From: JAHEDH01 sp963753285
GTDB taxonomy: Bacteria; Actinomycetota; Acidimicrobiia; Spongiisociales; ZC4RG35
Reading direction: 5' to 3'
Assembly (NCBI GenBank): GCA_963753285.1
Contig: CAVWBT010000016.1
Span: 186,001 to 250,000, forward strand
DNA length: 64,000 nucleotides
This document shows positions 1-8,295 of the stretch, in pieces. The notes beneath the pieces are model-generated. The model made no database searches. It was not told the DNA's origin and was given only the letters and a program-made list of their open reading frames with translations. The position numbers were made by a program, and so were the translations under genes. The first letter of the stretch is position 1. Each line of letters begins with the position of its first letter.

Positions 1-84
1 GAGGTCGCAGGGGCCCTCCATGAGCTCAATCCCGCCCCCGTCGTGGCTTCGGTGGCCGACCTCCCGGCAGCCGAGGCGCACTGA
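1..84 (+). CDS. C-terminal end of an unidentified protein (truncated by window edge)
   Basis: Frame 1 is open from the first base and ends at a TGA whose last A is the first base of the next ATG. Only 27 residues are visible (ending PAAEAH), too few to assign a family. The one-base stop/start overlap with the next gene says the two are cotranscribed and probably translationally coupled. Confidence 0.6.
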   Translation, partial: EVAGALHELNPAPVVASVADLPAAEAH

Positions 85-524
85 TGGCGAGCGGCCCCGG
101 CTACCGGACACCCGCAGCCGGGGTCGAGTTCGCTCACAACTCGGAGCGGCAGTTCGCGCTGCTGTTGGACTTCTATGACGTCGAGTGGCGATACGAGCCC
201 GACTCCTTCCCGATCGAATTCGACGAGAACGGCGAGCCGACCAAGTTCTTCGCGCCCGACTTCTACCTACCCGAGGAAGACTGTTACATCGAGATCACGA
301 CGATGAACCAGAAGCTGGTGACGCGGAAGAACGCCAAGCTCCGCAAGCTCGCCGAGCACCATCCCGAGGTGGCATGCAAGATCCTGTACCTCCGGGATTA
401 TCTCCATCTCGTGTTGAAGTATGGGCTGGACGACCCCGAGCACCTCGACGAATCGGTGCCCCCAACCCGAGTGCCCGGCGAGCCGCGACTGGTCACATTG
501 ACCGATCGCGGGTCCTCACCGTGA
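84..524 (+). CDS. PD-(D/E)XK-nuclease-like conserved protein
   Basis: A soluble protein of 146 residues with no signal peptide. The core FFAPDFYLPEEDCYIEITT resembles the PD-(D/E)XK nuclease fold (P-D, then E-x-x about 10 residues later). The usual catalytic Lys of E-x-K is replaced by Thr, so it may be a non-catalytic family member. A charged helix rich in Lys and Arg (TRKNAKLRKL) follows. It shares one base with the upstream gene and four bases (GTGA) with gcvT, so it sits in the middle of an operon. Its function is unknown. The nuclease link is a motif-level inference only. Confidence 0.75.
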   Translation: MASGPGYRTPAAGVEFAHNSERQFALLLDFYDVEWRYEPDSFPIEFDENGEPTKFFAPDFYLPEEDCYIEITTMNQKLVTRKNAKLRKLAEHHPEVACKILYLRDYLHLVLKYGLDDPEHLDESVPPTRVPGEPRLVTLTDRGSSP

Positions 525-1534
525 GCCGAACCGGGCCACTCCACGATCTCCACTGCGAGCTCGGAGCGAAGTTCACGGACTTCGGCGGCTGGTCGATGCC
601 GGTGCAATACGAGTCGGTCGTGGCCGAGCACATGGCGGTGCGCGAACGCTGCGGCTGGTTCGATGTCAGCCATCTCGGCCGGTTCCACATCGAAGGGTCC
701 GCCAGTATCGGGACGATCGACCGACAAACGACGATCAACGGCGACTCCGTAACCGTTGGAGGCAGCAAGTACGGTCTCGTTCTGAACGACGATGGTGGCA
801 TCATCGACGACATCGTCATCTGGCGGTTGGCTGAAGCGGAGTTCATCGTCTTGCCCAATGCCGCGAATCACCCGATCGTCATGGAGCGCTTCGCTGCGGC
901 CACCCCCACGGATCTGCGCGAGACGACCGCCATGCTCGCAGTTCAGGGGCCGGACGCGCCCGGGATCCTCGAACGAGTCGTCGGGTTCGACGGCCCGAGG
1001 TTCTCTGTCCAGCGCTCGGAGGTGACTCCCGGGGCCATCGTGGCCGGTACCGGCTACACAGGCGAACGTGGCGGTGAGATCATCGTCGACCATGCCCAGG
1101 CAGAAACGATCGCTCGCGCGGTGCTCGCCTCCGGCGCGACGCCGTGCGGTCTCGGGGCGCGCGACACGCTCCGTCTCGAGGCTGGGCTTCCGCTCTGGGG
1201 ACAGGACATGGACGAGACAACGAATCCGTACGAGGTCGGTCTCGGGTTCGCAGTCGACCTCTCGCACGACTTCGTCGGCCGGGATGCCATCGATGGGGCG
1301 ACCCCGTCACGACGCCGACTGTTCACGACCTCGAGTCGCAGGATCCCGAGGTCCGGCCAGGTCCTCGTCGATGGAGAAGGCGACGCCGTCGGGCGAGTCA
1401 CCTCCGGGTCCTTCAGCCCGATCCGATCGGAAGGGATTGGAATGGGGTTGGTCGACCGAGATTCGGATACGCTTGGGATCGACATGCGGGGGACGCTCGT
1501 TCCCGTCGAACTGGTCTCCCGGCGCTTCATCTGA
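521..1534 (+). CDS. gcvT: Aminomethyltransferase (glycine cleavage T protein family)
   Basis: A 337-residue folate-binding GcvT fold. The family landmarks are present: FTDFGGWSMPVQY at the N terminus, WFDVSHLGRF, TGYTGERGGEI, GLGARDTLRLEAGLPLWGQD, and the C-terminal barrel with GRVTSGSFSP. In the family it transfers the aminomethyl-derived C1 unit to tetrahydrofolate in the glycine cleavage system. I chose GTG 521 because it overlaps the previous stop by GTGA and places the first family residues at the N terminus; an open stretch upstream in the same frame is only the shadow of the preceding gene. No gcvH or gcvP is visible, so a related folate-dependent transferase is possible. Confidence 0.85.
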   Translation: MSRTGPLHDLHCELGAKFTDFGGWSMPVQYESVVAEHMAVRERCGWFDVSHLGRFHIEGSASIGTIDRQTTINGDSVTVGGSKYGLVLNDDGGIIDDIVIWRLAEAEFIVLPNAANHPIVMERFAAATPTDLRETTAMLAVQGPDAPGILERVVGFDGPRFSVQRSEVTPGAIVAGTGYTGERGGEIIVDHAQAETIARAVLASGATPCGLGARDTLRLEAGLPLWGQDMDETTNPYEVGLGFAVDLSHDFVGRDAIDGATPSRRRLFTTSSRRIPRSGQVLVDGEGDAVGRVTSGSFSPIRSEGIGMGLVDRDSDTLGIDMRGTLVPVELVSRRFI

Positions 1535-1551
1535 ACCGACAGGAACATCTC

Positions 1552-2370
1552 ATGATCTCGAGTACCGCACGCCCGACCGTGGCCCCGGACGGCATCCACG
1601 AACTCACCCGACGGTGGGAAGCCTCCGAGCCGAAAGCCAATGTGTTGATCGTTCACGGAATCGGCGAGCATTCGGGGCGGTACGAGCATGTCGGCGGCTG
1701 GTTCGCCGAACGGGGTTTCACCGTCGAGGCGTTCGACCTCATCGGCTGCGGAGCGACCGGAGGTGCCAGGGGCGACATCGAGAACTGGACGGCCTTCCTC
1801 GATCAGATCGAAGCCCATCTCACTTCGATGATCGACGATCCGTTGCCGTCGGTCATTCTCGGACACTCGATGGGCGGTCTTCTAGCGGCGGAGTACCTCG
1901 CTTCGGAGCGCCCCAAGCCGGATCTCGCCGTCCTCTCTGCGCCCGGGCTCATGGGCGGCGCTGGATGGCAACGGTCGGTTTCGCGAGTCTTGAGCCCTGT
2001 CATCGGGAAGGTTTCCATCCCATCGGGGATCAAGGGCGAGGATCTCTCGCGCGACCCGGCCGTCGGCGAGGCCTACTTCGCCGATCCTCTCGTCCACATC
2101 AAGGCGACGGTGCGTCTCGGGGATGCGCTCTTCCGGGCCATGGACCGGACGAGCGCCAGTGTCGGGCTGATCGAGGTTCCGACACTGGTGATCCACGGGG
2201 CCGCAGACAACATCGTGCCGGTCCACGCCTCGGAGGTGTTCGAGAGCGTTGACTCCGCGGAGCGCAGAACCTATCAGGATCTGCGCCATGAGCTTCACAA
2301 CGAACCGGAAGGGCATCAGGTCTACGAAGAAGTCATCGATTGGATCGAGGGCCGCCTGTCCTCTGACTGA
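1552..2370 (+). CDS. Alpha/beta hydrolase, monoacylglycerol lipase-like
   Basis: A 272-residue cytoplasmic serine hydrolase. It shows the oxyanion-hole segment VLIVHGIGEHSGRYEHVG, the nucleophile elbow GHSMGG, a late acid region (HGAADNIVP) and a C-terminal His (RHELHNEP), the order typical of monoglyceride lipase/lysophospholipase proteins. ATG 1552 lies 17 bases after the gcvT stop, preceded by AGGAACATCTC, a good SD. It therefore extends the upstream operon. Its substrate is unknown. A related hydrolase is encoded at 57957-58754. Confidence 0.88.
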   Translation: MISSTARPTVAPDGIHELTRRWEASEPKANVLIVHGIGEHSGRYEHVGGWFAERGFTVEAFDLIGCGATGGARGDIENWTAFLDQIEAHLTSMIDDPLPSVILGHSMGGLLAAEYLASERPKPDLAVLSAPGLMGGAGWQRSVSRVLSPVIGKVSIPSGIKGEDLSRDPAVGEAYFADPLVHIKATVRLGDALFRAMDRTSASVGLIEVPTLVIHGAADNIVPVHASEVFESVDSAERRTYQDLRHELHNEPEGHQVYEEVIDWIEGRLSSD

Positions 2371-2527
2371 TTCGACCGCGCCGACCGCCGATGCTCCAAG
2401 CCGATCGGGACATCGCAGGCGAGGGTGGCACTCGGGCCCGATCAGTGCACGGTCCTCGCGGCACTTCGTTGCGCCAGGTCGGGGCTGCGTCGCCGGAATG
2501 AGCGTGTTTCGGTACGATTGAGCCTCG

Positions 2528-3886
2528 ATGCACCCTGAACCGACCGGCGTCGAGTCGCGAGATCTCGAGACATGGAACCATCCTGCGGTGCTCGTGAGGA
2601 ATGGGAGGATCGAGCGAGCAAGCGCTGTGGCGTTGTCGGCGTTGGGCGTCGACGCGATCGGGGAGCGCCTGCTCGATGTGATCGCTTCCGAGGACCAGTT
2701 CGAGGTGGCACGTCGACTCGAGTCCAATGAGGTCGGTCCTCCGGTGCGGATGTGTCTTCTGACGGAACACGGCATGCGGCAGGTCGAGGTCTCCTGGGTC
2801 CCACTCGGACGCGAAGCCGAGCGCCGAGCGCTCCTGACCTGGCGGGATGTCACCCGGAGCGAGCGGATCCAGGCATGGCTCGCCGCCATCACGGACAGCT
2901 CCATGGACCTGATCGGAATCACAGACACCCGTGGAGAGCTGCTGTACATGAACGATGCCTTGTTGCGTTTGCGGGGTGAAGCGGATCGTGACGACCTCCC
3001 CGACGGGCGGAACGCCGTCGATCACGCTGCACCAGGCCAATCGGAGATCATCGAGCACTTGCTCGCTCGATTGGCGGACACCGGCCACTGGCGCGGGCTG
3101 GTCATGTTTCAGGGTGTCGAGGGCATCGTTCCGGTCGATGCAGTCATCGAACGGAACGAGGTCGGAGGGGAAACCGTCTACTCCCTCATCGGTCGGGACA
3201 CGAGCGCCGAACTGCGCCTGCGCACCGAACTGATGGATGCGATCGAAGAGCGTGAGAACTTCGTTGCACACGTTGCGCACGAGATCAGGAACCCGCTCAG
3301 CGCCGTCGAGGGGATGGCGCTCGTGCTCAGCGACGAGACGAACCTGACCCCCTCGCAGCGAGAGATGTTGGACCTGATGATCAGTGGCGCCTCGGACGTC
3401 ACGCGCGTCGTCGAAGACCTCGGCGGTGGGGTTTCAGGTGGGTCGTCACGGCTCCGGATCGCCTCCGGCGTGGTGGACCTCGGTCCTCTCGCCCGGAACG
3501 CCGTCGACACGATCGAGGCTGCACACGGCGTGCAGGTCGCGCTGAGGGGTGCGGAGTCGTGTGTCGGGGACGAACTGCGGATCCGTCAGGTCCTCAGGAA
3601 CCTCCTCATCAACGCCGTGCGCTACGGAGGGCCGGACATCCGGGTCGATGTGCGTCGAACCGACGGGCGGGTCCAGATCGAGGTCTCCGACGATGGCGAG
3701 GGCGTCGACGAGGCGCATGCGGAATCGATCTTCGAGAGCTTTTCGAGCGCACACGACACTGTGGAGGAGAGCATGGGCGTCGGCCTCGCCGTGTCTCGGC
3801 AGTTGACCATCGGGATGGGCGGGAGCCTGACCTACCTGAGGCGGGCCGACAGGACCGTCTTCGTCGTCGATCTGGCGGGTGCGTGA
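2528..3886 (+). CDS. Soluble PAS-domain sensor histidine kinase
   Basis: A 452-residue protein without membrane segments. Two PAS-like regions (about 17-110 and 117-225, the second containing SMDLIGITDTRGELLYMN) precede a HisKA dimerisation helix with the phospho-acceptor His251 in AHEIRNPLS. The HATPase_c domain follows, with an N box (LRNLLINAVRYG), a G1 box (DDGEGVD) and a G2 box (GVGLAVS). It should sense a cytoplasmic ligand or redox signal and phosphorylate a response regulator. No response regulator is next to it, so it is an orphan kinase here. Confidence 0.9.
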   Translation: MHPEPTGVESRDLETWNHPAVLVRNGRIERASAVALSALGVDAIGERLLDVIASEDQFEVARRLESNEVGPPVRMCLLTEHGMRQVEVSWVPLGREAERRALLTWRDVTRSERIQAWLAAITDSSMDLIGITDTRGELLYMNDALLRLRGEADRDDLPDGRNAVDHAAPGQSEIIEHLLARLADTGHWRGLVMFQGVEGIVPVDAVIERNEVGGETVYSLIGRDTSAELRLRTELMDAIEERENFVAHVAHEIRNPLSAVEGMALVLSDETNLTPSQREMLDLMISGASDVTRVVEDLGGGVSGGSSRLRIASGVVDLGPLARNAVDTIEAAHGVQVALRGAESCVGDELRIRQVLRNLLINAVRYGGPDIRVDVRRTDGRVQIEVSDDGEGVDEAHAESIFESFSSAHDTVEESMGVGLAVSRQLTIGMGGSLTYLRRADRTVFVVDLAGA

Positions 3887-3899
3887 AGTGGGCGAGTCG

Positions 3900-4397
3900 A
3901 TGCAGCTGACTGGACGGCTGCTCGTTGCCCTCCCGACGCTGACGGATCCGAACTTCCATCGCAGCGTGGTGCACGTCCTCGAGCACGATCCGGAGTCGGG
4001 AGCGCTCGGTGTGATCGTGAACCGTCCGTCATGGCTCGAGGTCTCAGAGCACCTGCCGGAGTTGACCGACGTGGTGGTTCCTCCCGGCGTCGTGTTCATC
4101 GGCGGTCCCGTTCAACGCGAGATCGCGCTGACGATCGTGAGAGACGAGGGAGGCAGCCCGATCTTGATCGAGGAACCCGACACGTCTCGACCGTGTCGGG
4201 TGTTCTCCGGGTACGCAGGCTGGGGGAGTGGCCAGTTGGAAGGCGAGATCGCAGAGGGCTCGTGGCACGTTGCCGGATTGGAGCCGGACGACGTCTTCTG
4301 CGCACACCCTGAGACGCTGTGGTCCGACGTTTGGAAGCGGCAGCGCGGTCGGCTCCGGATGCTCGCCACGTTCCCCGCCGATCTCCGGGCCAACTGA
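3900..4397 (+). CDS. YqgE/AlgH family protein
   Basis: A 165-residue member of the AlgH (UPF0301) family. It starts in the family way (MQLTGRLLVALPTLTDPNF) and has the characteristic GALGVIVNRP, FIGGPVQ and FSGYAGWGSGQLEGEI blocks. The family's role is poorly defined; AlgH was named from alginate regulation in Pseudomonas. GTG codons at 3879 and 3888 are alternative starts, but ATG 3900 gives the conserved N terminus. The gene follows the kinase within about 13 bases and overlaps rnhB by one base. Confidence 0.88.
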   Translation: MQLTGRLLVALPTLTDPNFHRSVVHVLEHDPESGALGVIVNRPSWLEVSEHLPELTDVVVPPGVVFIGGPVQREIALTIVRDEGGSPILIEEPDTSRPCRVFSGYAGWGSGQLEGEIAEGSWHVAGLEPDDVFCAHPETLWSDVWKRQRGRLRMLATFPADLRAN

Positions 4398-5092
4398 TGT
4401 CGACGGTCCCGAAGCTCCGGAGCGCGAATCGGCGGCACGCGCCCGGTCTCGGGGTCGAACGGGACCTGTGGCAGCGTGGTGCTCGTGTCGTCGTGGGCGT
4501 GGACGAGGTGGGTCGCGGATCCTGGGCCGGGCCCCTCACGGTCGCCGCAGCCGTCGTCCCACAGGACCGGCGGGTGTACAAGATCAGGGATTCGAAGATG
4601 CTCACCGAACCCGAGCGAGAGGCACTCTTCGATCGTGTCATCGACTGGGTGGATCGCTGTGCGGTCGGTCACGCTTCGAACGCCGAGTGCGACGAGCTCG
4701 GCATGGCGGAGGCCCAACGGCTCGCCGCCGATCGAGCATTGCGGCGGCTGGAGGTCACGCCGGACGCCATCCTGGTGGACGGCAACTGGGACTTCGTCGG
4801 TCGGCCCGGAGTGCGCCTGATGGTCAAGGGCGACCGGACCAGCTTGTCGATCGCCACCGCCTCCATCGTCGCCAAAGTCACGAGAGATCGCATCATGCGT
4901 CGGCTCGCGCCGGAGTACCCCGGATACAACTTCGAGAGCAACAAGGGATACCCGTGTCCGACCCATCGTGCGGCGATTGCCGGGTGGGGACCGAGTGCGA
5001 TCCACCGCAGGAGCTGGGTCTTCATGGACTCGCTGCCCTGGGGGATCCCGCGTCACATGCGGGCGGAGCAGCTCACTCTGGACGGGATCTGA
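4397..5092 (+). CDS. rnhB: Ribonuclease HII
   Basis: A 231-residue RNase HII that cleaves RNA in RNA/DNA hybrids and at single ribonucleotides. The motif GVDEVGRGSWAGPLTVAAAV carries the D-E pair. RDSKMLTEPER, VDGNWDF, KGDRTSLSIATASIVAKVTRD and NKGYPCPTHRAAI complete the family signature. The start ATG 4397 shares an A with the AlgH stop TGA; longer upstream reading in the same frame lies inside algH and is not needed. The 3' end overlaps the convergent amylosucrase gene by 20 bases. Confidence 0.93.
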   Translation: MSTVPKLRSANRRHAPGLGVERDLWQRGARVVVGVDEVGRGSWAGPLTVAAAVVPQDRRVYKIRDSKMLTEPEREALFDRVIDWVDRCAVGHASNAECDELGMAEAQRLAADRALRRLEVTPDAILVDGNWDFVGRPGVRLMVKGDRTSLSIATASIVAKVTRDRIMRRLAPEYPGYNFESNKGYPCPTHRAAIAGWGPSAIHRRSWVFMDSLPWGIPRHMRAEQLTLDGI

Positions 5093-6983
5093 CCATCCAC
5101 ACGCATCCGTACGGGTCGAGACCGGTCTCGGTTCGCGACTGGGCGAAGACCGTGTCCCACCCGGCGTCGTCGATCGAAACCGCCACCGGTCGCTCGGAGA
5201 AGTTGAAGACGCCTCGGAATCGTTGCCGGTCCGAGACGCGATCGAAGGTGATCAGCTCGGAGGCGTCCATCGGAATGACGTGGGGGAGCGGATCCTCGCC
5301 TCCGAGGGCGTCGAGAGCCACGCGGGTTTCGATGAGCCGGCGGATCCCGGCCAGGATGCGACCGGACGGTCCGTCGCCCTGTTCGCTGAGCTCCAGCGTC
5401 TCCCAGGAGAACGGTGGACGATGCGCCCAACGATTGTCATGGGCCAGTTCCGGATCGGTTGTGTACGTGTAGTCGTTCAACTGGCCGATCTCGTCTCCGA
5501 GGTACACCAGGGGGATCCCGATCACCGTCAACATGAAGGCGTGTAGCAGGAGGATCCGGTCGACGGCCAGGTCTGTTGCAACCGGATCGGCCGCATCGAG
5601 CGCGCGTTCGAGGCCTGCCAGCGACGCGAGTGTGCCCGAGATGCGGGCATCCCCGGTGGCGGGGTTGTGCTGGAACCGCATGCCGGTTGCGAACGAACCC
5701 GGAAACTCGCCGGAGTAGAAGGAGTTGAGAAATCGACGGTGCTCGAACGGATCGATGCCGAGTGCTCGGGCGTCCTCGTCGGCGAACCCCCAGCCGATGT
5801 CGTCATGGCACCGCAGGTACGTGACCCACTGGCAACCGGGCGGAAGCGCCAGCCGGGTGCTCAGTGCGGTCTCGAGGAGAGCGGTGTCCCGAGTCGCCAA
5901 CGCCTCCCACGTCGAGGACATGGTGAGTGGGTTGTAACCGAGATCTGCTTCATCGGGACGGACGAACCGGATCACGTCGTCGGGGTGGACGATCGCCTCT
6001 GACAGCAGCTTCACGGACGGCGCAACGATCTCGGCCGCCAGGGCGAGGATGCGGATCACCGTGTGTGCCTGATCGAGGTTCTCACAGGTCGTGCCCATCT
6101 CCTTCCACAGGAAGGGCGTGGCGTCGGCCCGGATCACCCGGGGACCCAGGTTGGCGATCCCGAGCAACTCTCCGGCCATCGCCGCGGTGACGTAGGGGTT
6201 GCGGTAGTCGAGGTCCCATTGGAACTCGTAGAACGTGCTCCACACCCAGGACCCGCCGCCGACGTCCTCTCGCCACGTGAAGGCATCGCCCGGTCGGTCC
6301 GGAAAGATCTCACGGAGTGATGCCGCGTACGCGTCGGGCACCTCGCGATCGGGAAAGAAGAAATAGAAGTCTGAGTAGAACGGGTCGCCGCCCTTGGCCG
6401 CAATGGCCCACGGATGGGTGTCTGCGGTGTGGTTGGCGACGAAGTCGAGGACCACGCCGATGCCGGCTCGGTCGAGGCGCGCGATGGCCTCGGAGAGGTC
6501 GTCGATCGTTCCGAGGTCGGACCTGGTGCTCCGGTAGTTCTGGACCGCGTATCCGCCGTCGTTGCGTGGGATCGGAACCTCGTACGGTGGCATCAGATGG
6601 AGGTGCGTGACGCCGAGCGAGTGCAGGTGCCCGACGGCGTCGGGGAGGTGATCGAATGTCCCGACGAAACGGTCCACGTAAGTCATCGCCCAGACGGACG
6701 TCGGATCGGTGAGCCATGACGCTTCTTCACGATCGCGTCGTCTCAGCCATTTCGGGCGCGACTGCGCCGCGTCGGCGCAGGTGAGGATGAAGTACTCGAG
6801 ATCGTACGGGAAGTCCCACTTCCATCCGTACAGCTGGTGGTAGGCATCGAACAGTGCAGCGCCGTGTCTCGATAGCCGATCCAGGAACTCCGAGGTTCGA
6901 CGACCGTCTCCGAGGCGCGTCCGGATCTCGTCGTCGAGTCGTCCGATCAGTTGATTTGCGGCTTCCCGCTTCCAGGGCTCCAT
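5073..6983 (-). CDS. Amylosucrase / GH13 glucosyltransferase
   Basis: A 636-residue GH13 enzyme. The catalytic trio is visible: Asp287 (VIRADATPFLWK), Glu329 (LLSEAIVHPDDV) and Asp394 (YLRCHDDIGWGF). The stretch MGTTCENLDQAH is close to the amylosucrase signature, and the helical N-terminal region of about 90 residues fits subfamily GH13_4. Amylosucrase makes alpha-1,4-glucan from sucrose with release of fructose. There is no signal peptide, so it is probably cytoplasmic. It lies 46 bases downstream of pgsC on the same strand and may be the last gene of that transcript. Sucrose hydrolase is a possible alternative activity. Confidence 0.88.
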   Translation of the reverse strand: MEPWKREAANQLIGRLDDEIRTRLGDGRRTSEFLDRLSRHGAALFDAYHQLYGWKWDFPYDLEYFILTCADAAQSRPKWLRRRDREEASWLTDPTSVWAMTYVDRFVGTFDHLPDAVGHLHSLGVTHLHLMPPYEVPIPRNDGGYAVQNYRSTRSDLGTIDDLSEAIARLDRAGIGVVLDFVANHTADTHPWAIAAKGGDPFYSDFYFFFPDREVPDAYAASLREIFPDRPGDAFTWREDVGGGSWVWSTFYEFQWDLDYRNPYVTAAMAGELLGIANLGPRVIRADATPFLWKEMGTTCENLDQAHTVIRILALAAEIVAPSVKLLSEAIVHPDDVIRFVRPDEADLGYNPLTMSSTWEALATRDTALLETALSTRLALPPGCQWVTYLRCHDDIGWGFADEDARALGIDPFEHRRFLNSFYSGEFPGSFATGMRFQHNPATGDARISGTLASLAGLERALDAADPVATDLAVDRILLLHAFMLTVIGIPLVYLGDEIGQLNDYTYTTDPELAHDNRWAHRPPFSWETLELSEQGDGPSGRILAGIRRLIETRVALDALGGEDPLPHVIPMDASELITFDRVSDRQRFRGVFNFSERPVAVSIDDAGWDTVFAQSRTETGLDPYGCVWMVRSRPE

Positions 6984-7029
6984 GAGTCAGCGAAGTTAGT
7001 CGCAGCGGGCCTGGTCGCGGGCGGCGCCA

Positions 7030-8295
7030 TCACCCGGCCGAGACCGTCTCGCGGTCGTGGACCGGCGCCTCGATCGGCGTCAGATCGACGCGCTCCAGGC
7101 GCCGTGGTGTTGCTACTCCCTCGTCACTGCCGGTCAGCACGGCCTCGACCGAGACCGAGTGGCGACCGCCTCGGCCGCGGACCGTGACGACGACCCCGGT
7201 GATGAGCTGATGGGTGATCCATGCGATCTGGTCGCGGAAGATCAGTGACCCGCTGAGCGTGGCGACCATGATCCACAAGTGGGGGAAGATGCCTGCAGTC
7301 GCCATCTCGAACGCCAGCGTCAACGGGATGACGAACGAGGCTCCGAGCGCCACACCGCCGACCACTCGGAGGGGTGAGGCTCGATGCATGTCATTGGCCA
7401 GCAGCCCTGGCAGGAACAATGGGGTGAGGGCGATCGACCCGAGGCTCATGTAGTGGTTGATCTCGAACCCGAGGAGCGCGGTGCCGGCCCACATCATCGA
7501 CCACGAGATGATCGCGGCGATCAGGAGCATCGTGGCGAACTTCCGGCGGCCGAACAGGATCATCCACGGCATCAGGAGCCGAGTCACGATCAGATAGGTC
7601 GCGAACCCGACGCCCAGTGCGAAGACGACCTGCATCGGTTGGATGGAGAGAAGACCGAGGTAGGCGGCGCCGATGAACCCCCCTGAGCGGAGGCCGTGGT
7701 TCTTCAACAGCGCCCACGCCACCAGCGCCGAGAGCAGAACGGCGAACGGGATCCACGCCACCTGGATGGCGCTGACACCGAATCCCACCAGCGGCGCCAA
7801 GTCGTTGACACCGGGGAGGTCGAACCACAGCGCATATCCGATCGGGATCGCAACGATCACTCCGGCGAACATGACCGACTTGAATGTCTTCTTGATGCCC
7901 TGTCGCGCCATGTCGTGGGCGATCAGCGCGGGGACCACGTACCCCGCACCGATGAGGAGGGGGACGTCGTGTTCCCAGAGGTAGCTTCCGCTCGGCGACA
8001 GTTTCAGCATGGCGGTCTGCAGTCCGATGCTGATCACGGCCAGCACGGCGAACTTGTTCTTGCCGTACAGGAGGAACCACCGGGGGAGGACTCGGTTCAC
8101 GACCCAGTACGAGACGAAGGCATTCAGGAAGGTCGCTGCGAGCACCGCCGGCTGCAGCAGGAACACGGCGATGTAGCCGGGGACCACGATCGAACCGGTG
8201 GTGAGGTGTCTGCGCTCGTAGTTGACCATCGAGACGACGATCCCGGCAACGAAGGCGAACCGCACGACCTCGATCGAGAACAGGTAATCGTGCAT
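7030..8295 (-). CDS. pgsC: Poly-gamma-glutamate synthase membrane subunit, duplicated PgsC/CapC
   Basis: A very hydrophobic protein of 421 residues with about 10-12 membrane segments. Two halves resemble each other: GYIAVFLLQPAVLAATFLNA with VLPRWFLLYGKNKFAVL in the first, AAYLGLLSIQPMQVVFALGV with LLMPWMILFGRRKFATM in the second. Each half matches a PgsC/CapC unit (about 150 residues in Bacillus), so this is an internal tandem duplication. It partners PgsB in making and exporting gamma-linked polyglutamate. ATG 8295 overlaps the pgsB stop by four bases, so I reject a longer start inside pgsB. Confidence 0.85.
   Translation of the reverse strand: MHDYLFSIEVVRFAFVAGIVVSMVNYERRHLTTGSIVVPGYIAVFLLQPAVLAATFLNAFVSYWVVNRVLPRWFLLYGKNKFAVLAVISIGLQTAMLKLSPSGSYLWEHDVPLLIGAGYVVPALIAHDMARQGIKKTFKSVMFAGVIVAIPIGYALWFDLPGVNDLAPLVGFGVSAIQVAWIPFAVLLSALVAWALLKNHGLRSGGFIGAAYLGLLSIQPMQVVFALGVGFATYLIVTRLLMPWMILFGRRKFATMLLIAAIISWSMMWAGTALLGFEINHYMSLGSIALTPLFLPGLLANDMHRASPLRVVGGVALGASFVIPLTLAFEMATAGIFPHLWIMVATLSGSLIFRDQIAWITHQLITGVVVTVRGRGGRHSVSVEAVLTGSDEGVATPRRLERVDLTPIEAPVHDRETVSAG

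Noticed and set aside
5755..5772. A further match to the repeat core (GCCGAGTGCTCGGG)
   Set aside because: Only the 14-base core matches and it lies inside the amylosucrase gene. The flanks do not match the REP-like copies, so it is chance.
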